46,426 nt of DNA from an uncultured Rhodobiaceae bacterium (GTDB lineage Bacteria; Pseudomonadota; Alphaproteobacteria; Parvibaculales; Parvibaculaceae): assembly GCA_913057645.1 (NCBI GenBank), contig CAJXOU010000018.1:1-46426 (forward strand), written 5' to 3'. Position numbers and translations under genes: made by a program. Under the pieces are notes generated by a model. It was not told where the DNA came from. It searched no databases and saw only the letters and a list, made by a program, of their open reading frames with translations. Shown here piece by piece: positions 1-7,930 of this stretch; position 1 is the stretch's first letter, and each line of letters opens with the position of its first letter.

Positions 1-190
1 GCGCGCGGGCGGCGGGGCGGGTGGCGTGGGTGGGGGGGGATGGGGGAGGGGGGGGAGGCGGGGGTGGAGGGGGGTGTGGGAGAGGGGTGAGGTAAAGAGA
101 GGGTGGGGAATGGGAAGGCGTCGGGGGAACGGTGCCAGGAAGGGGGATTCGGGCAGATTGGGGCGGGGGGAGTTCGGATGTGTGAGCGAC
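1..190. other. G-rich low-complexity contig end
   Basis: The first ~190 bases are almost all G with scattered A and T on the plus strand, with runs of up to eight G. This is unlike the balanced high-GC codon pattern beyond ~190. Translated on the minus strand it gives a proline-rich tail that does not fit the DUF1775 protein it interrupts. It is probably sequencing or assembly noise at a contig edge. Nothing should be annotated in it. Confidence 0.75.
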
Positions 191-592
191 GGGGAAGAAG
201 AGCATCATGACTTCGGGGTCGTCCGGCAGCTTCGTCATGAAGGAGAATTCGTCGAACATGCCGGCGGCGAGGGGCCCGCCTTCCCAGGTGACTTTCACCA
301 CGCCTTCCGAGACGGGCTTGCCATGGATCTCGTAGGTCTGCGCGTAAGGGGCGGTCTCGGTGGTGACCGTCCAGCCGGGCTTCGGCTGCGGCTTCACCGA
401 GATGACACCTTCGGGAATGGCGATCGAGATGACGGTCGTCGGCGAGCCCTCGCAGCCATGCGGCACGCGGAAGGTCGCCTTGAGGTAGCTGCCCCCATCG
501 GCGCTGGTCTCGTCGAGCACGACATGGGCGGCGGCGGGGACGGTCGTGGCGAGAGCCACGGCCGCTGCGAAGGTTGCAATGAGATGTTTCAT
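1..592 (-). CDS. YcnI-like DUF1775 copper-binding protein, 3' end lost
   Basis: The ATG at 592 opens a protein with a clear signal peptide (MKHLIATFAAAVALATTVPAAA) that leaves His23 as the likely first mature residue. This is followed by VVLDETSADGGSYLKATFRV, a PHGCEG segment and a PGW segment. That is the layout of YcnI/DUF1775 periplasmic proteins, in which the N-terminal His and a conserved Trp bind Cu(II). The reading is convincing to about residue 130 (near base 190). Beyond that the frame stays open to the edge but encodes only proline-rich noise, so the true C-terminus is missing. It follows the TonB receptor by 14 bases and is probably the last gene of a DUF2946-receptor-YcnI copper operon. 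The function is inferred from family and context. Confidence 0.8.
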   Translation of the reverse strand, partial: MKHLIATFAAAVALATTVPAAAHVVLDETSADGGSYLKATFRVPHGCEGSPTTVISIAIPEGVISVKPQPKPGWTVTTETAPYAQTYEIHGKPVSEGVVKVTWEGGPLAAGMFDEFSFMTKLPDDPEVMMLFFPVAHTSELPPPQSARIPLPGTVPPTPSHSPPSLYLTPLPHPPPPPPPPPPPSPPTHATRPAARA

Positions 593-606
593 GTTCGGTG
601 TTCCTC

Positions 607-2736
607 TCAGAAGGCGATCTTGAGACCCGCGAAGACGCTGCGCCCTTCGCCCGGATAAAAGACGTTGGTGGCTGCGACCGTCGCGTCGGTGATGTTGCTG
701 TAGGTCGAAATGTAATGTTCGTCGGTGAGGTTGCGCGCATCGACGAAGAGGCGGACGCCCTCCACGAGATCGACACCGCCTTCGAGCCCAAGCGTCGCGT
801 AGCCCGGCGCTTCGAGATTGTTGGCGTAGTCGACATAGCCGCCATCAGGCACCCATTCGATTTTCGGTGCGATGTCCCAGCCGAGCCCGTTCGGCGCGGG
901 TGACTTGTAGCGCAGCGCCGCGGCGTAGACATGGGGCGGCATGCCCGCGAGCTTGTTGTCGCCATAGACGGGGTCGCCGTCGAACGCGAAGTCGCTGTAC
1001 ATGTAGGCCTGTTCGAGCAGCAACCGGCTTCCCTCAGGCAGAACCCCGCCGAGACCGTAAGCGCCGATATCGAGCGTGAGCGAGGCCTCGATGCCCTGAT
1101 GGATCGTCTCGCCGGCGTTGAAGGTGGAGGCCGGAATGCTCGGCGAGACGGTGAAGTTGATGAGTTCGCCCTTCACTTCCGCCCGATAAAGCGCGACGTC
1201 CCAGGCGACGGTCTTGCCCGTGCCGCGCGTACCGATTTCAAAGGTGACGGCGCGCTGCGGATCGAGCGGCACGAACTGGAAGACGGTCGCCTGCACGAGT
1301 TCGGAGAAGGTTGGCGGTTCGTAGCTTCGCGTGACGTTGGCGTAGGCCTGCGCGTTCTCCGCGAAATCCCAGAGCGCACCCGCCTTCGGGCTTACGGAGG
1401 TGAAATCCGTGCTGTCGTTCTGCGCGGGCGCGAAGTCGTTTTCGAACTTGCGGTGGGAGGTGATGCCCTGCAATCCCGCGACAAGTGCGACGTCGTCCAC
1501 GACGTAGAACTGGTTCTCGGCATAGAGCTTGAGATTGGTCGCGGTCTGCGTGCCGCTCGCGGCCAGCGCGCCACGCGAGCCCGAGACGTTCGCATATTGC
1601 TTCGCGTCGACCTCGCTCCAGGAAAAATCACCGCCGAGCGTGAGGATATTTCGATGGCCGCCAAGCGTGCCCTCGCTCGTGTAGCGCGTGAAGAGACCGG
1701 CGAGCGGTCCGCGATAGTCGAGCACGCGGAAGATCGGATGATAGAGCCGCTTGTAGCCGGCGTAGCCTCCGAATTCGAGCAACGCGCCGTCGCCGAGATC
1801 GAGCGCCGTCTTGTTGGCGACGCGGATGGAGCGGACATTGCGCTGCTGGTCGAGTGCAACGTTACCGGGGTTCGCCATCTCCGGATTGTTCTCGGCCTGC
1901 GCGAGCGTCAGCGTGCCCGGCAGTTCCTGGTCGACGGTGTTGGAGATCACGTAGAAGCGCGTCTCGGCATGCTCGTTGAAGCGGTGGCCGATATTGCCGG
2001 AGAAGCGGAAACTCTGTTCCTGTTCCTGCTCGCGGAACCCCTCGACGTAATTGCCGGTCATGGCGGCGAAGATGTCCGTATCGCCGTAAACGCGCGCAGT
2101 CTGGGAATGAAGGCGTGCGGTGCCGTAGCTGCCACCCTCGATGCGGACGAGGTTCTCGGCCTCGGCTGTGTAACCGGTAGGCGTGACGAAGTTGATCGCG
2201 CCGCCAAGCGTCACCGATCCGAAGCGGAGCCCGTTGCCGCCTTTGTACACCTCGATGTGCTGCGCGATCAGCGGATCGACCTCCTGGAAGTCGGCCGCGC
2301 CGTCGGCAAGATTGTAGGGAACGCCGTCCTGAAGAATTTCGAGACCGCGCATGTGAAAGGAACGCGACAGGCCCGAACCGCGAACCGAAAGGCGGACTTC
2401 CGCACCGAACCGCTTGCGCGCATAGACGCCGGGCGTGAAGTCCATCACGTCCTCGAAATTATGCGCATAGGTATCTTCGTAGTCTTCAGCGGGAACGAGG
2501 GTGACGGCCCCCGGCATGCGCGAGAGTGCTTCCTGCGCTTCGCCGACGCCGGGAACGGTGAGCGTTCCCGGGACGAAGGAAGGAGAGGCAAGACCGGAAA
2601 GCGGGTTCTCGACCCGGCCTTCGACGACAATTTCAGGGAGTTCGATGCTCTTTTCCTCTTCCGCCTGGGCGGAGAGGGACAAGATGGATGCGAGCGCAGC
2701 ATATGCCACGCCCGTCAAAAGGGAGGGAGTCCTCAT
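607..2736 (-). CDS. TonB-dependent outer-membrane receptor, probable copper uptake
   Basis: 709-residue outer-membrane receptor. It has a signal peptide (MRTPSLLTGVAYAALASILSLSAQA), then a TonB-box-like IVVEG and a plug domain with TPGVYARKRFGAEVRLSVRG and LGGAINFVTPTG. A long beta-barrel follows, ending in Phe (GLKIAF), as barrels usually do. The start at 2736 is preferred over an upstream TTG at 2775 because it begins exactly at the signal peptide. It would take a metal chelate across the outer membrane using TonB energy. The substrate is not visible in the sequence. Copper is inferred from the flanking DUF2946 protein (84 bases upstream) and YcnI-like protein (14 bases downstream), a grouping linked with copper. 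An iron-siderophore substrate is the alternative. Confidence 0.88.
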   Translation of the reverse strand: MRTPSLLTGVAYAALASILSLSAQAEEEKSIELPEIVVEGRVENPLSGLASPSFVPGTLTVPGVGEAQEALSRMPGAVTLVPAEDYEDTYAHNFEDVMDFTPGVYARKRFGAEVRLSVRGSGLSRSFHMRGLEILQDGVPYNLADGAADFQEVDPLIAQHIEVYKGGNGLRFGSVTLGGAINFVTPTGYTAEAENLVRIEGGSYGTARLHSQTARVYGDTDIFAAMTGNYVEGFREQEQEQSFRFSGNIGHRFNEHAETRFYVISNTVDQELPGTLTLAQAENNPEMANPGNVALDQQRNVRSIRVANKTALDLGDGALLEFGGYAGYKRLYHPIFRVLDYRGPLAGLFTRYTSEGTLGGHRNILTLGGDFSWSEVDAKQYANVSGSRGALAASGTQTATNLKLYAENQFYVVDDVALVAGLQGITSHRKFENDFAPAQNDSTDFTSVSPKAGALWDFAENAQAYANVTRSYEPPTFSELVQATVFQFVPLDPQRAVTFEIGTRGTGKTVAWDVALYRAEVKGELINFTVSPSIPASTFNAGETIHQGIEASLTLDIGAYGLGGVLPEGSRLLLEQAYMYSDFAFDGDPVYGDNKLAGMPPHVYAAALRYKSPAPNGLGWDIAPKIEWVPDGGYVDYANNLEAPGYATLGLEGGVDLVEGVRLFVDARNLTDEHYISTYSNITDATVAATNVFYPGEGRSVFAGLKIAF

Positions 2737-2820
2737 GTTGCCCGACCTGACGGCTCGCGCCCGCTGGCGGCGCACCGCTGCAGGCGTCGTTATCGAAAGT
2801 GATGGGGAAGGAACGTCAGG

Positions 2821-3228
2821 TCAGAGAGGCGGCGCGCGAGGATGCCCGTCGGCGGTGAAGACCGGTGCAAGGACCATGTGAGCTGCGCGGGCGGGCGCAG
2901 GCAGCGCCCAATGGAGCGCGGGGAGGGCAAAGATCGCCGTGAGCGCAGCGGCACCGCAGTGATGCAGGCAGGAGGTGCAGTCGTGACTGGAGGTGCCGGG
3001 TGCGGCCGGTTCGACGGGATTGCCCTCGGCGTCGAGATAGACCGCCTTCGCTTCGCCGCCCGAACAGATGATCGTCTGGAACAGGCCTTCCGTTGCGGGG
3101 CCTGCAAGCTGCAGGGCGAAGGGAACGGCGATGTGGAGGAATATCGCCAGAAAGGCGAGGGACTGCACGGCGCCGATGCGCGCCCGAAGCCCCTGAATAT
3201 CGCCTCTATATGTCGAGATCGTCCCCAT
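2821..3228 (-). CDS. DUF2946-family small membrane protein with Cys/His cluster
   Basis: 135-residue protein. A hydrophobic segment at about residues 21-43 is followed by Cys55 and a metal-site-like cluster DCTSCLHHCG (Cys84, Cys87, His89, His90, Cys91). A second hydrophobic stretch lies at about 94-110, and the C-terminus is RAPPL. This matches the DUF2946 family, whose members often end in R-G/A-P-P and sit beside TonB-dependent receptors. The biochemical role is unknown. The clustered Cys/His residues suggest metal binding, and the position as first gene of the operon suggests a part in copper handling. The ATG at 3228 has only a weak ribosome site, so the start is less certain than the frame. 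Confidence 0.75.
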   Translation of the reverse strand: MGTISTYRGDIQGLRARIGAVQSLAFLAIFLHIAVPFALQLAGPATEGLFQTIICSGGEAKAVYLDAEGNPVEPAAPGTSSHDCTSCLHHCGAAALTAIFALPALHWALPAPARAAHMVLAPVFTADGHPRAPPL

Positions 3229-3283
3229 AAGGCGGATACTACGCCGCCCGGGCCCGGGATGCCACGGCGGACGCGGGCGCAGT

Positions 3284-3314
3284 TTGTCGCAGCCGGGGGC
3301 TTTGCGCTTATACT
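3284..3314 (+). promoter_or_regulatory. candidate sigma70-type promoter for the enoyl-CoA hydratase gene
   Basis: TTGTCG at 3284-3289 and TATACT at 3309-3314 resemble -35 and -10 hexamers. The 19-base spacer is slightly long. The pair would start a transcript about 37 bases before the ATG at 3358. It lies in the 129-base divergent gap with the DUF2946 gene. The call rests on similarity to consensus only. Confidence 0.35.
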
Positions 3315-3357
3315 TCGGACAAAGGGAACGGCATCAAGACCGACATGGGAGGAGACA

Positions 3358-4206
3358 ATGGCTCAATACGAAGACCTGCTCTATGAGGTGAAGGACCGTG
3401 TGGCGGTGCTGACGCTCTACCGGCCGGACAAGCTCAATGCCTGGACGGCGGCGATGGAGAAGAGCGTCAAGCAGGCCATGGCGGCGGCCGTGGAAGACGA
3501 CGATGTGCGCGTCATCGTGGTGACGGGCGCGGGGCGCGGTTTCTGTGCGGGCGCCGACATGAACCTGCTGCAATCGATCAAACCGACGAAATGGGAAGAC
3601 CGGGAACTGGCGCAGGCGTCGCGCGAGGAGACCCATGACTTCGCGAGTGGGCTCGGGCCCGATGTGAGCCCGCATTATGGCGGCCGCTTCGGCTACCTGA
3701 TGCAGGTGAAGAAGCCGATCATCGCCGCGATCAACGGACCGGCGGCGGGGCTCGGCCTCGTCTTCGCGCTCTATGCCGACATGCGCTTCGCAGGCTCGGA
3801 GGCGAAGTTCACGACCGCCTTCGCGAGCCGTGGCCTCATCGCCGAGCATGGCGTGTCCTGGCTGCTGCCGCATCTCGTCGGGCCTGCGCATTCGCTCGAC
3901 CTGCTGATGTCGGCGCGCAAGGTGATGGCGGACGAGGCAGAGAAGATCGGACTCGTGAATCGCACCTTCCCGCAGGAAAACTTCATGGCGAATGTCATGG
4001 ATTATGCGCGGATGCTTTCGGAAACCGTATCGCCGCGCTCCATGGCCGTGATGAAGGCGCAGATATGGAAGGCGCTCTTCCAGAATTTCAACGATGCGCT
4101 GGAAGTGGGCGACAGCGAGATGCAGAAGAGCTTCGCCAGCGCCGACTTCAAGGAAGGCGTGGCGCATTTCGTGGAAAAGCGCGCGGCGAATTTCACCGGA
4201 CGCTGA
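3358..4206 (+). CDS. enoyl-CoA hydratase/isomerase family protein
   Basis: 282-residue crotonase-fold protein. It has RPDKLNAW at the start of the fold and the oxyanion-hole segment GAGRGFCAGADMN at residues 57-69. INGPAAGLGLV is at 126-135 and FASRGLIAEHG around the retained glutamate Glu163. The position matching the second hydratase glutamate (Glu144 of rat crotonase) is Val135. Only one catalytic acid remains, as in enoyl-CoA isomerases and some other crotonase members, so simple hydratase activity should not be assumed. The start follows a strong GGGAGGAGA ribosome site, which rules out longer upstream openings. It stands alone between the copper operon and btuB and is closed by a bidirectional terminator. 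It resembles the gene at 43572. Confidence 0.88.
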   Translation: MAQYEDLLYEVKDRVAVLTLYRPDKLNAWTAAMEKSVKQAMAAAVEDDDVRVIVVTGAGRGFCAGADMNLLQSIKPTKWEDRELAQASREETHDFASGLGPDVSPHYGGRFGYLMQVKKPIIAAINGPAAGLGLVFALYADMRFAGSEAKFTTAFASRGLIAEHGVSWLLPHLVGPAHSLDLLMSARKVMADEAEKIGLVNRTFPQENFMANVMDYARMLSETVSPRSMAVMKAQIWKALFQNFNDALEVGDSEMQKSFASADFKEGVAHFVEKRAANFTGR

Positions 4207-4226
4207 TTGCGGCACTCGGGCAAAGG

Positions 4227-4254
4227 AAAGGCGCGGGATCGCTCCCGCGCCTTT
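4227..4254. terminator. bidirectional hairpin terminator
   Basis: A perfect 12-base inverted repeat (arms AAAGGCGCGGGA and TCCCGCGCCTTT) with a four-base loop TCGC. It lies between the convergent hydratase and btuB genes, 20 bases from each stop. The arms end in A and T runs, so it can serve both strands. Confidence 0.8.
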
Positions 4255-4274
4255 GTCGTCTGGACGGGTTTCGC

Positions 4275-6254
4275 TCAGAACGTGACCTGAACGCCCGCCA
4301 GTGCCTCGATGCCCGGCGCCTCGAAGCCGTTGGCCGGTTCGTAGGTCGTGTCGAGCAGGTTGTTCACCCGGGCCGTGAGCTTCACGTTTTCCGTGAGCCG
4401 GTGCGACGCGGCGACGTTGACCAGCGTGTAGGGCGCCGGGTCGACATAGAAGCCGAAGGAATCGCGCGGGACGTCGCGATAGATGTCGACCCATTCGGCA
4501 TTCGTCGAGAGGACGGTGCCGGGCATGACTTCCCAGCTCGCCGTCAGGCCGATCTGGTGACGCGGACGGCGGACCATCGAACTCGCGAACTGGTCGGACT
4601 TGAGGATCGTCAACGTATAGTCGAGCCGGGCGGTGAACGCGTCGACGGGATTGATCTCGAAGAAGGCCTCGAGTCCCTTCGTGTCCAGCTTGTCGATGTT
4701 GACGGCCGTTGAGTTCACGCCGACGAAGACGATGGAGATGGCATCCTCGATCTCCGTGTCGAACCATGTTGCGCCGGCCATTGCCTTGCCGTCGAACAGG
4801 CCCTGCTCGATACCGATTTCCCATCCCTTGCTCTTTTCGGGCTCGAGGTTCGGATTGCCGTTGTAAACGCCGGACGGAAAGCCGCCGAACGTGTTCACGT
4901 CGAAACCGTAGCGCTGGTAGAGCGATGGCGTCTTGAAGCCGGTGCCGTAGGAGAGGGTCAGGCGCGTGTCCGTCTCCGGATGGTAATAGCCGGGCGCCAG
5001 CGTGAAGGTGAAGCGATCGTCCATGTCCTCCGGCATGTCGTGGCGCGCGCTGACGGTTGCGAAGAAACGCTCGCCAAAGGTCATGTGGTCGGCCGCATAG
5101 ACCGCGAAAGCGTCGGTTTTCGCATCGGAGTTCAGAGAGATGACGAAGCCGCCGAGATCGCGGTAGCCGCTGGACTCGAATTCGTCACGCGTGTAGCTGC
5201 CGCCGAACGTCAACAGATGCTCGCCGGAAAGGTCGAAGGCATTGTCGAAGGCTGCCTTGATCGTCCGGCCTTCGTTGCTCGCACGGTCGAGATAGACAGA
5301 GCCGCCCGGATCGGGATCGTCGGAGGAATCCGAATCCTGCAACGTGTAGCCGAGCGAGAATCGCGGCCGCCATCTTCCGTCCATGAACCGGCCTTCGAGA
5401 TCGCCGGAAAGGAACAGGCGTCTCGATTCGAAGATGCTGTCGACGTTCTGGTAGATGGAGACGAAACCGGCCGTGGAGCCGTCGGAGTCGGTATCGGCCT
5501 CGGCATCCGTGTATTGCGCGAAGATCGAACCGCTCACGTGTTCGTTGAACTTCGTGCCGATGCGGCCCGAGGCGGAAAGCGTTTCCGTGCCGTCGTCTTC
5601 GCTGCCCCGCGCATCGTGAAGGCGCGACGGGGTTATGTCGTTTCCGTCCGTGTCTTCCCGCGTCAGCGAGAAGAAGTAGTCGGAAGCGCCGAAACTCCCG
5701 CCGGTGCTTGCATAGGTGTTGAGCGTGCCGAGCGTGCCACCTTCGATGCGTGCCGTGACACTCGGGTCGCCTGCGCCCGTTTTCGTGATGAGGTTGATGA
5801 CACCGCCGATGGCCTGGCTGCCGTAAAGCGCGGATTGCGGGCCGCGCACCACTTCGATGCGTTCGACGCTGTCGAGCGGAATACCGGCGAGATTGGCGGC
5901 ACCGCCCGGCGAGGACGGATCGTTGATCGGCATGCCGTTCACGAGCACGAGCGTCTGGTTGGAATTCGCTCCGCGCGTGAAGACCGATGTGACGGAGCCG
6001 CGTGCACCGGATGGCACGACATGGACGCCCGGAACGGAACGCAGCGCGTCGGTGATGTCCTGGTACTGGAACTTCTCGATCTCTTCCGCGGTGACGATCG
6101 TGTAGGAGCTTGCGACTTCCTTGGTGGGTATGGGCTCGATGCCGCCCGATACGAGCAGTTCGGGCGTTTCAATCGCTTCCCCGGCATGCGCGGAAGCGGC
6201 GGCACACGCCGCCAGTATCAGGGCCGCGAAGGCCCCCCAGCCTGTCTTTTTCAT
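4275..6254 (-). CDS. btuB: TonB-dependent vitamin B12 receptor, BtuB type
   Basis: 659-residue outer-membrane receptor. It has a signal peptide (MKKTGWGAFAALILAACAAASAHA), a TonB-box-like ETPELLVSGG and a plug containing ALRSVPGVHVV, VFTRGANSNQTLVLVNG, ERIEVVRGPQSALYGSQAIG and GGVINLIT. These are close to the BtuB plug signatures. A barrel follows, ending LAGVQVTF. It would move cobalamin across the outer membrane with TonB. The identification is strengthened by the cobalamin riboswitch in its leader. The start at 6254 is set by the signal peptide; a longer upstream opening runs through the riboswitch and is false. No periplasmic or inner-membrane B12 transporter genes lie next to it here. 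Confidence 0.93.
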   Translation of the reverse strand: MKKTGWGAFAALILAACAAASAHAGEAIETPELLVSGGIEPIPTKEVASSYTIVTAEEIEKFQYQDITDALRSVPGVHVVPSGARGSVTSVFTRGANSNQTLVLVNGMPINDPSSPGGAANLAGIPLDSVERIEVVRGPQSALYGSQAIGGVINLITKTGAGDPSVTARIEGGTLGTLNTYASTGGSFGASDYFFSLTREDTDGNDITPSRLHDARGSEDDGTETLSASGRIGTKFNEHVSGSIFAQYTDAEADTDSDGSTAGFVSIYQNVDSIFESRRLFLSGDLEGRFMDGRWRPRFSLGYTLQDSDSSDDPDPGGSVYLDRASNEGRTIKAAFDNAFDLSGEHLLTFGGSYTRDEFESSGYRDLGGFVISLNSDAKTDAFAVYAADHMTFGERFFATVSARHDMPEDMDDRFTFTLAPGYYHPETDTRLTLSYGTGFKTPSLYQRYGFDVNTFGGFPSGVYNGNPNLEPEKSKGWEIGIEQGLFDGKAMAGATWFDTEIEDAISIVFVGVNSTAVNIDKLDTKGLEAFFEINPVDAFTARLDYTLTILKSDQFASSMVRRPRHQIGLTASWEVMPGTVLSTNAEWVDIYRDVPRDSFGFYVDPAPYTLVNVAASHRLTENVKLTARVNNLLDTTYEPANGFEAPGIEALAGVQVTF

Positions 6255-6268
6255 TGGAATCTGGAGTC

Positions 6269-6325
6269 CTGTCTCTCTGGCGCGGCCACCCCGGCCGCAT
6301 GGCGCCGCGAGCAGGGGAGAGACAG
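6269..6325 (-). promoter_or_regulatory. possible riboswitch expression-platform hairpin at the btuB start
   Basis: In the minus-strand leader a 9-base outer stem (CTGTCTCTC pairing with GAGAGACAG) encloses a 6-base inner stem (GCGGCC/GGCCGC) with a GGGGT loop. The structure ends just before AGGACTCC, the best ribosome-site candidate for the ATG at 6254. It sits between the riboswitch aptamer and the start codon. It could therefore couple B12 binding to translation initiation. This is an inference from base pairing only. Confidence 0.45.
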
Positions 6326-6408
6326 AAATGGAAACGGTTGGCCGAAGGCTGCGAGACCCCGAACAGGCCGTCCCCCTGGCACACCCCCGGCCACGGCAGA
6401 TGACGAAC

Positions 6409-6620
6409 CCGGTGGCAGGTCTCCTGGCTCGCGGGTCACAGGCCTCGTTCCGTCTTCCCGGGATGCCGGCCCTTGGAAGGACCTTGGCAGCCAGTGACAT
6501 AGGTGGAACGGAGCCTCGCCGCTTACAGTTGCGGGGGCAGCCAGGGCATTGGCCGGAAAGGCCTCACCCTGTTCCCTCTTGCCTCCGGAAGCCGCCTTTG
6601 GAGCGGCGCCCGGAACCATC
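6409..6620 (-). promoter_or_regulatory. cobalamin (B12) riboswitch
   Basis: Read on the minus strand, this leader contains the landmarks of the cobalamin riboswitch in order. GGTTCC is at the 5' edge, followed by GAGGGAACAGGGTGAGGCC. The highly conserved GCCCCCGCAACTGTAAGCGG comes next, then CACTGGCTGCC and GGGAAGACGG. The B12 box, GAGCCAGGAGACCTGCC, closes it. It lies about 155 bases before the btuB start, so adenosylcobalamin should repress btuB expression. Outer boundaries are approximate. Confidence 0.95.
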
Positions 6621-6668
6621 GAGTGGGGGCATCATAGGGACGAGGATTACGGTGTCAAATTGACCGTT

Positions 6669-7304
6669 TCAGGCTTTGGCGCTCGGCCGCGCGGAAACGG
6701 CGGCATGCCAGCGCAGCAGATCGGCATGGTCCGGCTTCGGCTCGTGCTTCACCCATTTCGCGAAATCGACGCAGACGAGCGCCGTGATGTCGGCAAACGA
6801 AAAGCGGTCGATGGCGATCCAGTCACGGCCCTTGAGACGTGCGTTCAGCATCTCGAAGAACTGGTTCAGGCGCACCGAGCCGCGCTCGGCGAGCTCCGGG
6901 ATCTGCTGCAGATCGAGCGGGCCGGGAAGGGCGCGGCCGACCATGCCCTTGGAGGTGTTGCGCAGCACTTCCGCGATCGGCATGAAGCCTTCGAATTCGA
7001 TCCGCGCGTTCCAGCTGAAGACGAGGCCCTTTTCTTCTGCCGTCGAGCCCAGAAGCGCGGGCTCCGGCTTCACGGCGTCGGCCCAGGCGGCGATGCCGAT
7101 ATTCTCCGTGATGACCGTGCCGCCATCGAGTTTCAGTGCGGGCACCGTGCAGGCCGGATTGATGGCCCGGTAGGCCTCGCCGAGCTGCTCCGCCTTCATG
7201 AGGTCGACCTGCACCGTTTCGTGTTCGATGCCCTTCTCGGCGAGAAGGATGCGCGCGCGGCGGGGGCTCGGGGCGGCGGTGAAATCGTAGAGGACGGGTG
7301 CCAT
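6669..7304 (-). CDS. glutathione S-transferase family protein
   Basis: 211-residue cytosolic GST-fold protein. The thioredoxin-like N-terminal domain starts LYDFTAAPSPRRARILLAEKG and holds the cis-proline motif CTVPAL (residues 52-57). It continues to VITEN (64-68), where most GSTs have a Glu-Ser pair that grips the gamma-glutamyl group. The C-terminal helical domain runs from about 88 to the end and includes the FSFADI N-capping motif. The AAGGAAAC ribosome site supports the start at 7304. It would conjugate or reduce small electrophiles with glutathione; the substrate cannot be told. It lies upstream of the btuB riboswitch on the same strand but is probably an independent unit. Confidence 0.85.
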   Translation of the reverse strand: MAPVLYDFTAAPSPRRARILLAEKGIEHETVQVDLMKAEQLGEAYRAINPACTVPALKLDGGTVITENIGIAAWADAVKPEPALLGSTAEEKGLVFSWNARIEFEGFMPIAEVLRNTSKGMVGRALPGPLDLQQIPELAERGSVRLNQFFEMLNARLKGRDWIAIDRFSFADITALVCVDFAKWVKHEPKPDHADLLRWHAAVSARPSAKA

Positions 7305-7453
7305 GACGTTTCCTTGTTGTGATGCGGACGGGCTGGCCCGCCTCTTGCCGTTGAGGACGGATGGTAACCAAACGCGAAGCGGTATGTCTCCTGCCTAAAC
7401 GGGCGGTATGCGAGGCCGGCTGGCAGCCGGACAATATCTTGTCCGGAAAAGAC

Positions 7454-7487
7454 AAAGGCTCCCGCGCGGAAAGCGCCGGGAGCCTTT
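7454..7487 (-). terminator. terminator after tRNA-Pro
   Basis: An 11-base perfect inverted repeat (AAAGGCTCCCG and CGGGAGCCTTT) with a 12-base loop. On the minus strand it is followed by TTTGTCTTTT. It begins 15 bases after the CCA end of tRNA-Pro. Confidence 0.7.
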
Positions 7488-7501
7488 GCTGTCTTCAGAA
7501 C

Positions 7502-7578
7502 TGGTCGGAGTGGCAGGATTTGAACCTGCGACCCCCTCGTCCCGAACGAGGTGCGCTACCAGACTGCGCCACACTCCG
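7502..7578 (-). tRNA. tRNA-Pro (anticodon CGG)
   Basis: The minus strand folds as a cloverleaf. The acceptor arm is CGGAGTG with CACTCCG. The anticodon stem is CCTCG/CGAGG around loop TTCGGGA, giving anticodon CGG, which reads CCG. The T arm is GCAGG-TTCAAAT-CCTGC. The CCA end is encoded in the DNA (discriminator A, then CCA). The gene is 77 bases long with CCA. No integrase or attachment-site duplication was seen next to it. Confidence 0.96.
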
Positions 7579-7758
7579 CCGCCAGTTCGAGGCGGCGTTA
7601 TAGCCGCCAAAGCACGGGCCCGCAAGCGCGATCCGGCACGGAATCGGCGCGTTGCGGCGGCGCGGAGGGCGCCTGCGGGGCCGGTTGCACCCCCCATCCG
7701 ATGCCGGTATGTTCCGCCGCGTTTCGCGAGGCCGGTTTCGGGCGGCCCCGAACCCTGC

Positions 7759-7833
7759 TGGGGCGTAGCCAAGCGGTAAGGCAGCGGGTTTTGATCCCGC
7801 CATGCGGAGGTTCGAATCCTCCCGCCCCAGCCA
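7759..7833 (+). tRNA. tRNA-Gln (anticodon TTG)
   Basis: The plus strand gives acceptor TGGGGCG pairing with CGCCCCA. The anticodon arm is GCGGG-TTTTGAT-CCCGC with anticodon TTG, reading CAA/CAG. The T arm is GGAGG-TTCGAAT-CCTCC. The CCA end is encoded. It is 75 bases long and divergent from tRNA-Pro with a 180-base gap that must hold both promoters. Confidence 0.96.
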
Positions 7834-7930
7834 GATTCCGATCGCATCTTCGTTCATCAGCGGCATGCATGCGAACGCCGCCGAACCTTTCTGTCCGGCG
7901 GCGGTTCAAACATCCGGGTGTGGCCGGTTC

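Noticed and set aside
931-2802. 623-codon open frame on the plus strand opposite the TonB receptor
   Set aside because: High-GC shadow frame. It has no ribosome site or family motif and is Arg/Glu/Ala-rich, while the minus strand has a full signal-plug-barrel protein.
3334-4824. 496-codon minus-strand open frame across the hydratase gene and the end of btuB
   Set aside because: It crosses a strong terminator and two real genes, and its translation is Arg/His-rich without motifs.
4980-6497. 505-codon plus-strand open frame opposite btuB
   Set aside because: Runs through the riboswitch and leader, and has no motif or ribosome site. It is a shadow of btuB.
7502-7833. tRNA genes as possible integration sites of a mobile island
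   Set aside because: No integrase, no duplicated tRNA 3' end and no change in base or codon use beside them.
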